From Nageia nagi (taxonomy: Eukaryota > Pinophyta): a DNA stretch of 64,000 bases. Position numbers and translations under genes: made by a program. This document shows, piece after piece, positions 10,871 to 20,460 of this stretch. How positions within the stretch are numbered: the stretch's first letter is position 1; each line of letters begins with the position of its first letter. The notes beneath the pieces are model-generated. The model saw only the letters and a list, made by a program, of their open reading frames with translations, was not told the origin of the DNA and did not search any database. Where the stretch lies: contig JBITNC010000001.1 of NCBI GenBank assembly GCA_050084985.1, positions 127,968,001 through 128,032,000 of the forward strand, in the 5' to 3' direction.

Positions 10871-11530
10871 CGCATCCAAACATTCACACGGAACTCTTTG
10901 TATTCATTTTATTCGACCCCCCCCAAATAATAATTTTAGAATGGTTTTAATTTATTTATAAATTGATAATTTAAAAAAAACTTATTTGATTTTTTAAATA
11001 TCTTTCCCCTTGTTTTTGTATATGCAAAAAATGTATATAAATATTATTGTGCCCTCATTTAAAAATTTGTAGTAGAACAAAAACAACAAAAAAAATTATC
11101 CTCCTCTCATTTTTGTAAATGTTCATACCTTTTCGTAGTAACATATCAATAACTCACTAATGGTAGTATATATATGAGGAATTTCACAATAATATATTAT
11201 TATTTTTAAGCAAATAGTAATAACATAAAGAATGTTAGTATATATTGCAATTTTCATCATATATTGGTATTTAAGCAAATGTTGTGATAAATTGAATCAA
11301 CACATACATTTAAGTTCAATATAATATGAAAAAAATACAATTTTTGTATACTAACCCTTTTTAAAAGAATTATAGCAATTTAAAAATTGCAAGTAACATA
11401 GAGGATTAGTAAAAAAAAATTGCAACTTGTTAATCATAATTTAAAAGGACTAACACATAGCAAGTAATGTGTTAGTAGCATCATGTAATAATCCATAAAA
11501 TAACCAAATGAGGAGGAAATTTATACCTTC
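10871..11530 (-). other. AT-rich leader section between the PPR fragment and the primer site
   Basis: AT-rich and without a supported ORF. It sits where the plus-strand element has its AT-rich 1610-2170. A splice-donor-like AAG|GTATAA on the minus strand lies at 11527/11526, at the same distance from the primer site as 1580/1581 in the plus-strand element. Confidence 0.4.
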
Positions 11531-11652
11531 TCTTGGAATTTACCTCACCAATGGAGTGTAAGATGAGGAATGAAGAAGGATCACCAAGATGTAGCTTTCA
11601 TACCAAGAAGAAGAGCTTCCCAACCACCAAGAAGAAGAGCTTCCACACCAAG

Positions 11653-11664
11653 CTCTGATACCAA
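11653..11664 (-). other. Primer-binding site of the nested element, initiator Met-tRNA
   Basis: Minus-strand TGGTATCAGAGC directly follows the 5' LTR end, leaving one or two spacer bases. It is identical to the site at 1485-1496. Confidence 0.92.
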
Positions 11665-11665
11665 T

Positions 11666-12148
11666 TGAAGGACTTAGACTAGATCTAAACAAATCCTCAA
11701 GGACCAAGACTAGGAAACTCAATCATACACAAGTTAACACCATTCACACAAGATAACACAAGTGTAATGTGGTTCCTCCCTCCTTGGGAGTCCATCCACA
11801 ACTAGTATCTCAATTCTCAAGTATGCCCCTCTTACAACTATTCTCTTCCTCTCCTACACAACTAGTAGAGTAATCTTACTTCAAAAACTTAGTTATGTTA
11901 CAAGAGGAGAGGCCCTCTATTTATAGCTTGAGAGCACCTCCCTAACCTCCCTTTAACCCAAGGGTAAGGTTAGGGTTACAATAAATGTATCACCTAACTT
12001 TAACGTACCAACTAACCACTTGGTAAAGTCAAAGTCTACATAATAAAGAATTCAATTAATCTCTTAAGGTATCTACATACCCTTTAAGTGATTAATTGAA
12101 TTTACAAGGAGTTTAGATATTTACAATATTTCATTACAAATTCTAACA
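11666..12148 (-). repeat. 5' LTR of the nested minus-strand copia element
   Basis: On the minus strand it starts TGTTAGAATTTG and ends CCTTCA, 483 bp, matching 3546-4028 with no length change. It is followed at 12149 by the AAATG duplication. Confidence 0.95.
11918..11925 (-). promoter_or_regulatory. TATA box of the nested element's 5' LTR
   Basis: TATAAATA on the minus strand, in the sequence CTATAAATAGAGGGCC. It is conserved at 3798-3805 and 57168-57175, and is probably the core promoter of the retroelement transcript. Confidence 0.6.
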
Positions 12149-12153
12149 AAATG
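12149..12153. repeat. Target-site duplication AAATG, right copy
   Basis: Second copy of the duplication at 3541-3545. The sequence after it, from 12154, continues the leader of the plus-strand host element. Confidence 0.9.
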
Positions 12154-12328
12154 TATTTGGGTACATGGGTTATTATTTGAGTTGTAAAATATTTACACTT
12201 GTGCATCAAATCAATCATGTCTCTAGTGTTGAAATTAACATGTATTATTTACTTGGCTAAAACTTAACATATAATGTTGTTTATTGAACCATATGCTTAT
12301 TATTTTTTTTCATACTCTTGTGTAGAAA

Positions 12329-15300
12329 ATGGAAGACTCCTTTTTTACCCAAATGCATTCTTGATGGTTCCAACTTTAGGATTTGGGAATCTTGGATGAG
12401 AGCTGAATTGTAGGCAAGGAAGCTTTAGCAAATAGTGAATGAGAATCTTGTACCTCCTACAGATGAAAAGGCACTAAAAGCTTACAACATAAAGAATGAG
12501 TTGAAAACCTCTATGATCTTTTGTAGTTTCAAATGATATGCTTCTAATAATTTCCTCTTCAACCTTGATAAAAGAAGCATGGGATAAGCTTAAAGAAATC
12601 TACCTTGGTTTAAAGTTTTCAAGAAGGTTTACTATTCTCCAAAAGTTCCTTCAATATCATTAAGGGGAATATGAAAATATGGCTATCTACTTGAACAAAA
12701 TTATTGACCTAAGGACCCAACTTGTTGCTTGTAGGTGCAATTAGATCAATGATGAGTTCATGGTCTTTATCATTCTTCAAAGCCTTTCTTCAAAGTTTGA
12801 AAACTTTATGACGGTTAATGAAATAAGGCTTGATGATGAAGAAGAAGTCTTCTCCCTTGAGAACCTTTCTAGGCTCCTTTTAAAGCATGAAGAAACCTTG
12901 AACAAAAAGGTGTTGATTTCTTCTCCTCAAGATAATAACATTGCTCTTAAAGTAACCAAAATTCCTTTCAAGAAAAAGTTCAACCATTAAAAGAAATCTT
13001 ATCCTTCTTCCTCCAAAAGGTTTGACAAAAGAGGTAGTGGTAACAATAGTAATAGGAACAATGGTAACAATAGTAACAATAGGAACACCAATAGCAATAG
13101 GAACAATAGTAAAAACAACCATTTTAAGCAAAAATATGGAAAAGGCAAAGCAAACAATCCATATCCTAAGATAAATTTTGATGGTAATTATAACTATTGT
13201 GGCATCTAAGGTTATAAAAAGTTGATTGCTACAAAAAGAAAAGAGAGAAAAAGAATAAAGGTAATGGAAATGTAAATAAATTCAAAGGAAAGAAGAATAT
13301 TCAAACTAGTTTTGCTATGACTCTCTACTCCATGTCTTGCTCTTTTTTGTTTGATTGGATTGTTGATTCTAGTTGCACTTGTCACCTATGTTTTGAAAAG
13401 GAAAAGTTTGAAAACTTTCACAAGTATGGAAAAGATGCAGTTGTGATAGGTGATAACTCTACCCTTGAAGTCCAAGGAATTGAAAATGTGTTGATTCATG
13501 AAAAATTTCTTGATAATGTGCTCTATGTTGTTAAGCTTAGGATGAACCTTTTCTCTGTGATTCAAGTTTCTAGAAAATGGTACTCTTTTGAGTTCAACTC
13601 TCAATCTTGGTATATTAAGAAAGAACTTGCTACATTGGTTAAAGGGTCAATAAAAGATGATATTTACATTATGGATCAAGTTCCATCAAAGATGTGTCTT
13701 ACTAAAAGTATGTGTTCTAGAGGTAATATTTGGAACTAACATTTAGGCCACCTTAACCATAAGAGTATTCATGTCATGAAAGACCAAGAACTTGTGAAAG
13801 GTTTGCCTTTAATTTCTCCTTAGATTGGTCTATGCAAGAAGTGCATTCTTAGAAAGATGCATAGATAAAAGTTTGAAAAAGATAAGGCAATAATACCATC
13901 TCAACCTCTTCAACTTATGCATTCAGATTTGATGGGCCTGTTTCATACTAAGTCACTTGAAGGAGCATCTTATGTCTTAACCTTCATTGATGACTTTAGT
14001 AGGATGACCTTTGGGTATCTACTTGAACATAAAGATCAAACCTTTGAGAGTTTTAAGGTTTTTAAGATCTTTGTTGAGAATCAAACTAACCTTAAAATTA
14101 AAATGTTGAAATCAGATAATGGAAGAGAATATAATAGCAATGAGTTCAATGTCTATTATGCTAAGTATGGAATCAAAAGGTAGTTTACAATTCTATACAC
14201 TCCTTAGTAGATTGATGTTGTTGAAAGGAAAAATAGAATAATTATAGAAATGGCTAGATTTATGTTGGGTAATCTTCTTAGTTTCTTATGAGGTGAAGCT
14301 ATGAGCACTACTATTTACACCTTGAATAGGTGTCCCAAAAATCCATTTAGGAAAAAGCTCCTTTTGAGGCATGGTCAAGAAGACAACCTAACATTTCACA
14401 TCTTAGGGTGTTTGGTTATGAAGCATTCTCCTACATTTTTTCTAAAAAAAGGAAGAAGTAAGATAAAAAAGCTAAAAAATACATCTTTTTGGGTTATGAC
14501 AGTCAACATAGAGGTTATAGGCTCTACTCTCCATCCTACAAAGCCATGTTTATTTCAAGGGATGTAAAGTTTAATGAACTTGAAGAATTTGCTTCTAATG
14601 AGGATGTTGATGATCAAGAGGACTCTTTAATTGCACTTAGCTTGTTAGATATTGATTTAGACAAGTCATCTCAAGAATAAAATTCTCCAATACAAAGGGT
14701 AATAAGGAGCATTACCTTGAACAAATCCTTATTTGCTAGGATTGACAACAAGCATGACCCCTTAACCTTAAAAGAAGCTTCTAAGCATGAGTGTTGGATG
14801 GAAGCTATGAAAGTGGAGTATGAGGTGCTTATGAAAAATGAAACTTAGGATTTAGTTCTTTATCCCAATAAAAAAAATATGATTGGCAATAAGTGGATCT
14901 TCAAGGTCAAGTTCAATTCTATTGGGGATATTGAGAAATACAAAGCAAGGATAGTAGCCAAAGGTTTTACTCATAAATACAATGTAGATTATGAGAAAAC
15001 CTTTGATCCTATGGCAAAGATGTCTATTGTGAGAATTATCCTTGCCCTTTCTATAGCTCAAGAATAGAAAGTTCTTCAACTTAGCATTAAGAGTGCATTT
15101 CTCAATGGTGAATTAGATGTAGAAATTTTCATGAATCAATCAGAAGGGTTCATTATGGAAGGCAAAAAGTATTTTATGTGCAAGCTAAAGAATTCATTGT
15201 ATGGACTTAAGCAAGCACCTAAAGCTTGCTACAAGAATATTTTAAGGTATTTTGTAGACATTGGATTCTCCAAGTGTTTTTTTGACTCTGATTTATGTGC

Positions 15301-16292
15301 TCAATTAGAAAAAAATATGGTCTTGATTCTCCTTTATGTGGATGATCTTTTGAATACTAAGAACAATGATGAAATCATTCAAAAGTGCATATTCAAACTT
15401 AAGGTAATGTTTGAAATGACTAATCTTGGTCTCTTGCACTACTACCTTGAAATGCAAGTGTATCAATATAAGGATTGTACCTATCGTAGTCAATCCAAGT
15501 ATATATCAGATATCTTACAAAAATTTAGAGTGGATGTATATATGCTACAATCCCTATCTCTCTTATAATCACTCCTTCTCTTAGTCCAACTCTCAGTTGG
15601 TTGATGTGATAGCTTACAAGTAATTAATTGGGAGTCTTCTGTATTTGACTATTTTTAGGCTAGATATTACCTTTGTAGTGAATCTAATGATAGATTCATG
15701 CAGAAACCTTATATTGAGCACCTCAATGCTTTTAAGTAAATTCTGAGGTATGTTGCAGGGACAAAGGATCTTACCTTCAAGTATTCTAAGTTTTCCTCAT
15801 TTGTTCTCTCAATGTTCTTAGATTTTGATTATGGGGATATAGAGATGATAGAAAATCAACCTTTGCATATATTTTTAGCATTGGTTTAGGTGCTATCTCT
15901 TAGGCTTCCAATAAGCAACTTACTATTTCTCTTTTCACCATAAAAGTTAAATGCCTAGCCATGTTTGTTGCAGCCCAAAAAGCTATTTGGATAAGGTATA
16001 TTTTGAAAGAAATTGGATATGAGCAACCTGGCTCATCCTTGATCTCTTCAAATAATCAATCAACTATTTTTTTGGCTAATAATCCTATGTTCCATCAAGA
16101 ATAAAATATGTGAAAATTTAAGCCCATTTCATCAAGGAGAAGGTTCTTGATGGCATCATACACCTAAATTATTATCCGTCAACCTTAAACTTCATTGATT
16201 TGTTCACCAAGCCCCTTCCTGAAGCTTAATTCTGTAAGCTTAGGGATGCTATTAGATTGGTGAAGTTGCCTTCAAGGGGGAGTGAAGTTTGA
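12329..16292 (+). pseudogene. Degenerate copia gag-pol polyprotein of the plus-strand element
   Basis: The region runs from an ATG after TTGTGTAG to a terminal TGA after the residues SEV, 3964 nt. Gag is at about 12329-13310, with DGSNF and a C-terminal stretch readable at 12760-12990. The N-rich linker follows at 13020-13140 and a damaged zinc knuckle near 13190. The protease motif is DSSCT near 13370 in place of DSGCT. GAG-pre-integrase lies near 13730-13860. The integrase core is 13917-14240, with HSDLMG and SDNGREY. Reverse transcriptase is about 14850-15570 with YVDD intact near 15340, and RNase H is about 15600-16250. Many stops and frameshifts interrupt it, for example TAG after GIKR near 14183. 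It cannot make a functional polyprotein. Confidence 0.92.
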
Positions 16293-16359
16293 ATTCTTAT
16301 TTATGATGATAATTTCATCATAAGAAAGACTTTATGTTGTATAGTGTTAATTTTGTTAT

Positions 16360-16560
16360 TCACCTTCATAGTAAGTTCACTCTATATGAGGAACTTGTTG
16401 TACAAATGTTTAGAGCAAAAAGATTGGCCAATCTAACACTATTTAGTTATTCATGTGTGAGGAACTTGTATGTGTATTTTAGCACTATTTAGTTATCCAT
16501 GTGTGAGGAACTCATATGTGCATTTTTTTTTGCTCTATTTTTTGAATGTTAATCAACACA
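16360..16560 (+). repeat. Decayed 3' hairpin repeats of the plus-strand element
   Basis: An AAGTTC...GAACTT inverted repeat at about 16372-16395 is followed by GTTGTAC, the same arrangement as in the minus-family arrays. Further degenerate GAGGAACTTGTA copies occur near 16452 and GAGGAACTCATA near 16505. The array is therefore an ancestral part of this element group. Confidence 0.55.
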
Positions 16561-16976
16561 TGTTTTATATACAGTAGGTGACTATAGTTTTTATCCTAGC
16601 ATCTTTGTGATGACTTATAGTACACCATTAATCAATTTATGATGACATTATTTAATACATGTATCCTTGTTGATAAGATTATGGTGCATCTGATTGATCT
16701 TTTTGTTTGAGCTACTTATGACTTGCAAGTTCTCTTGAGATTGCAAGTTACTTACTTCAGGTTTGTAGGCTCATGGAGACTCATCTTGACTTTCATTTAG
16801 ATGACTACTTGATATACATTAAAATCAATTATGGTTAATAATTGTATTGTAAACCATTTGTTACAATGGTAAAGTTGTGAGTTTCAAACTATTGTATCTA
16901 TTTGGAGGAGAACTCTCTTACTTTCTCTTCTTCTTCTCTCTTATTTGCTATATCCCAATATTGCATTAAGGGAGAG

Positions 16977-17471
16977 TGTTGGATTGTATAATGCATTATT
17001 GTAAAATTTGTATTTATTCTCTTTGTAAATTTACTAATATTTAAGGGTATCATTAGATATCTTAAGTATTTAAATTAATATGATAATGTAACTTGTCCTA
17101 CTCTCCATGTCATGAGCATGTCCCTTCGTTAAAAGGGAGTGCATGCCATGCCTTTGTACATTGGGTAAAATGATGATCCAAAGAGGGATTTTGTCTTATA
17201 AATAGAAGGATCCCTCTTTGTGATTTTACAAAAATGTGAGGAGTAAAGTTATGCTATAGGATAGTGTTTAAGAAAAAAATTTAGGAGGATTGTAAGAGTT
17301 CATGTTGGTGAATGAAGTGAGATCTAGTTAGTGGATGTACTCTTAGTTGGAGGAACCATTTACATCTTGTGTTATGTTGTGAGATTGCTTTATGAGTTAT
17401 TTATATGTGTTTATGAGCTTTCAAGAGATCTTGGTTGTTTAGAAATTATATTGTTAGTGTTAATTCCTTCA
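16977..17471 (+). repeat. 3' LTR of the plus-strand copia element
   Basis: It starts TGTTGGATTG immediately after the polypurine run AAGGGAGAG (16968-16976) and ends CCTTCA. The TATA box is at 17197-17204. It aligns with 992-1482, with many differences. The end TTCCTTCA matches the ends of the minus-family LTRs, supporting common descent. Confidence 0.85.
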
Positions 17472-18799
17472 CATCTCTAAATAAGAAATAATATCAACCT
17501 CAAATTTCATAGTTTATGGGGAAAATGAATATGAAATGTTGTTTAATATCTAGTTCTATGTTGCATAGCTTACATTTACATTGGTCTCTAATGATATGGT
17601 GATCTATCTCAATATGGAGATGGTGTTATAAAGAAATTAGCTAACCAAGAGAGAATCTAATACCATGTGATATATGTAGTTTGATATAATTAGAGATGAC
17701 AATAGCACCAATCTCCAATTTCATGTAAACTTGAAGATAATGTAAGAGCTTTGGTGAAAGATCCTTTTTTTTCTATTCAATACAAGTTATCCTTAAGTAG
17801 CCCGAGTATATTTTTTTCATGATCCTTTTGTTGATATCTCTACTAGAAGGATTAAAGATCTTGTTTGAAATCTTATAGGGAGAGATTTGCTCGATATGTA
17901 GGATTATGGATAGTAGGAGATAAGAGACCTTTGAGTACAATACTAGTGAATGCCTTTTTTGATTGAGACCAAAAAAATGATCATTGATAAATTAAAAGGA
18001 TTTTTTTAATATGAGTACCCAAAAATGTTAAAATAAATTTGAAAAAGTTTTGGAAATATATTGTCACTATTTATCCAATTTTAGAATGTTCAACACTACT
18101 GAATTCCTTTACTTACAAGTTGCATTGAGGATTTGAGAGTGAAGAGAGGGTATATCTTCTAGTGAAGGATATGTTGAATTATATAATGGATTTTCTTCAA
18201 GAGATAAATAATATGGAATATTGTAGAATCCAAAAGAGGATATGGATTGAATTCAATCAAGATGATGGAATGAAGGATAATTCTTTTAGATCATATGGAT
18301 CTTGAAAGCATGTTGACCAAAGCCCTCTTAATATGAGAATAACAAGAGTGTTTCAACATAGATCCCTAAACTTCACATCCATAAAGTAGAGTTAGAGATA
18401 GAAGAGCATGGAAGAGTTTGATTTTTGGTGGAAATTGAAAAGTTATAAGGAAATAAAATATATGATAATTGAAAATATTGAAAATGATACTAGTAAAAGA
18501 AAAGGCAACAAGTTAGGCATGGTAACTTTTAAGATGTATAATGTTCATGAATTTAGAAAATATATTAGCTTATAGGTAGTAATATTATATGCTCTAGAAT
18601 TAATATTTTTCTATTATAATTTAAGGACTAAGCCAATTGGCTTCAATTTTTATTTTCTTTTCTCAATCTACATTGGTATCTATTTTATTTTCTTTGAGGA
18701 TCAATTAACCTACTTGAAACTTTCTTGATTGGAATTGCTTTTTGTACATTATTTGAATTCTCTTATGGTATGTTCTCAAGTGTTCAATTGCATTGATTA
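17472..18799. other. Unannotated stretch with a possible LINE 3'-end remnant
   Basis: No ORF of note. On the minus strand, 17490-17760 reads with stops as a cysteine/histidine-bearing pattern (CKLCN, then HFIF about ten residues on), resembling the terminal region after the reverse transcriptase of some non-LTR elements. This is weak. I see nothing recognisable in 17770-18799. Confidence 0.3.
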
Positions 18800-19001
18800 T
18801 TTAAGAGCTTGCTTTAGGCCATATAAATACTTGATGAGTTTACATATATTTTTGTTCTTGACCTTTCATTGCAAATCCTTCTGGTTGTGTCATGTAGATA
18901 TTCTCTTTTAAACAACCAATTATGAATGTTATCTTCACATCCATTTGATGAAATTTCCACCCATATTGAGCTAACATAGCCAACAAAGAATGAATGGTCA
19001 C
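18800..19001 (-). pseudogene. Copia reverse-transcriptase fragment, upper half of a hAT-split copy
   Basis: This matches the minus-strand RT of the second copia element at about 29095-29297: the words CTTGCTTTAGG, TTGATGAGTTTACATA and CCACCCATATTGAG recur in order. The match stops at ATGGTCAC (18994-19001), where the hAT transposon begins, and resumes at 27577. Confidence 0.75.
18994..19001. repeat. hAT target-site duplication ATGGTCAC, left copy
   Basis: This 8-bp sequence is repeated at 27577-27584. The related copia copy at 29290-29297 has ATGGTCAC only once with matching flanks, so it acts as an empty-site control. Confidence 0.88.
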
Positions 19002-19884
19002 TAGGGAAATTTTTAAGACTCCTCATCTAAAATGGACCTATAAATTCCTGTTGAATGTAGATGAAACCTGATTCAAATTAATGGTGAATTTTCAATTAGC
19101 ATATATATATTGAATGATTAAAATTTGAATACAAAATAATATTTCCACTATGTATGATGTCTCCTAGATGCACTCAAAACTTCATGAGATTTAGGTGTAA
19201 GGGAAAAGTGGAAACTTCTATCCTTATTGTAGTTATTTCCACCATGGAAGATGTATCCTCTAGGTTGTTGAAATCATGGGGCATTGATGAAGACATCCTT
19301 CATACCTATGTGGAAGCAAAGAATGAACCAACAATGGGGAGTGTTTGGGAGTAGAGTTTCAAAAGAAAAGTTGGTTATATTATCCTAAAAATTAATTAAG
19401 TAAAAATAATTAGATATGTAATATCCAACATGATCAATTTTTTTAACTTAAAATAAAATGATAAATATATTACCCACTAGCTATCAACCATATCTGATTA
19501 AAATAGATAGAAACCTCGATATATTTTATCTACAAATAATTTCTTTTTACTATGTATAGTGTTTTAAAATAATCTTAATCATTATTTGAAACTCTATGCC
19601 CAAACATGTTAAAAAGATGCAACTACTTTTTCTTTGAAGCATTGTTTACTCATCACTACTTAAAAATGAATCAAAAAATAAATTAAATGAATGATGCATT
19701 GATGTTTTGTAGAAGGGTATCATGTTATACTTGTCATTCAATTAACTAAAAAATATACCATAATTTGATAGAAGATAAGACATTCAATACATGAAAGAGT
19801 CATATCAAATGTGGATAGGACATTTCACACGTGGAAATAATAACACATATGTGGAAATTTGGAAAATGGTATGCAACCAAATAT

Positions 19885-20040
19885 GATGCATTTAATTTGC
19901 AATTAATTCCGATGCATTTAAAATGCAACTAGGTTGGATGCATTCAGAATGCAACCAAATCGGATGCATTCAAAATGTAACTGATTTAGATGCATTCAAA
20001 ATGTAACTAGGTTGGATGCATTGCATCTAGAATGCAATCA
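19885..20040. repeat. 26-bp tandem repeats near the left end of the hAT
   Basis: GATGCATT-type units start at 19885, 19911, 19937, 19963, 19989 and 20015, an exact 26-bp period, with less regular copies up to about 20180. Core: GATGCATTCAGAATGCAACC. Subterminal repeats are commonly transposase-binding regions in hATs; that role here is inference. Confidence 0.75.
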
Positions 20041-20460
20041 GGTTAGATGCATTCAGAATACTATTAGTTTGTATGAATTCAAAATGCAACCAGGTTAGAT
20101 GAATTCAAAATACAACCACATCATATGCATTCATAATGAAATCAAGTCAAATGCAACTAGGCCAAATGCATTTAGAATACAACCAACTTGGTTGCATTTG
20201 ATGTGCACCCATTATTAATCTATTTGATGCAATCAAGGGCATTAACTATTATGTACAACCATGTAAATATGATGATGCCACATGTCCTAATCAAATCTAT
20301 CATTAATGTGATCTTTATATATACACTTTCAATTGTAAATCAATTCATTATAACATATTTAGAAGGGATAACAGAGCTGTCTATAGAGAGGATAGTGTCA
20401 ACCATAGATTGAGGGTTAAGTACATAATTAAAAGGGAATATATGATTAAATAATTCGGCA

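Larger units (their letters stand above)
3546..12148 (-). mobile_element. Complete minus-strand Ty1/copia retrotransposon nested in the leader of the plus-strand one
   Basis: The element is 8.6 kb with two LTRs of 483 bp each, flanked by the AAATG duplication. In its own sense it runs 5' LTR (11666-12148), primer site (11653-11664), a 2.9-kb leader, gag-pol (8738 down to 4845), a 3' region with tandem hairpin repeats, polypurine tract and 3' LTR (3546-4028). By eye the LTRs differ at about a dozen of 483 positions, roughly 2 to 3 percent, so it is much younger than its host element. Its polyprotein is broken by several frameshifts and stops, so it is not autonomous. The leader holds a PPR-gene fragment at about 10210-10870. 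Confidence 0.95.
992..17471 (+). mobile_element. Old plus-strand Ty1/copia LTR retrotransposon, interrupted by a nested element at 3546-12148
   Basis: The parts in order are 5' LTR (992-1482), primer-binding site (1485-1496), a leader of about 2.2 kb, gag-pol (12329-16292), a 3' untranslated region, a polypurine tract and 3' LTR (16977-17471). The element is continuous once the nested minus-strand element and one copy of its AAATG duplication are removed. The LTRs are both recognisable but differ by many substitutions and indels, so the insertion is old. I found no target-site duplication: the five bases before 992 are TGAAA and those after 17471 are CATCT. It is a distant member of the same family as the minus-strand elements in this window, sharing leader block, polyprotein and 3' hairpin. 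Confidence 0.85.

Noticed and set aside
987-17476. Target-site duplication for the outer plus-strand copia element
   Set aside because: The flanking five-mers TGAAA (left) and CATCT (right) do not match, so no duplication is claimed.
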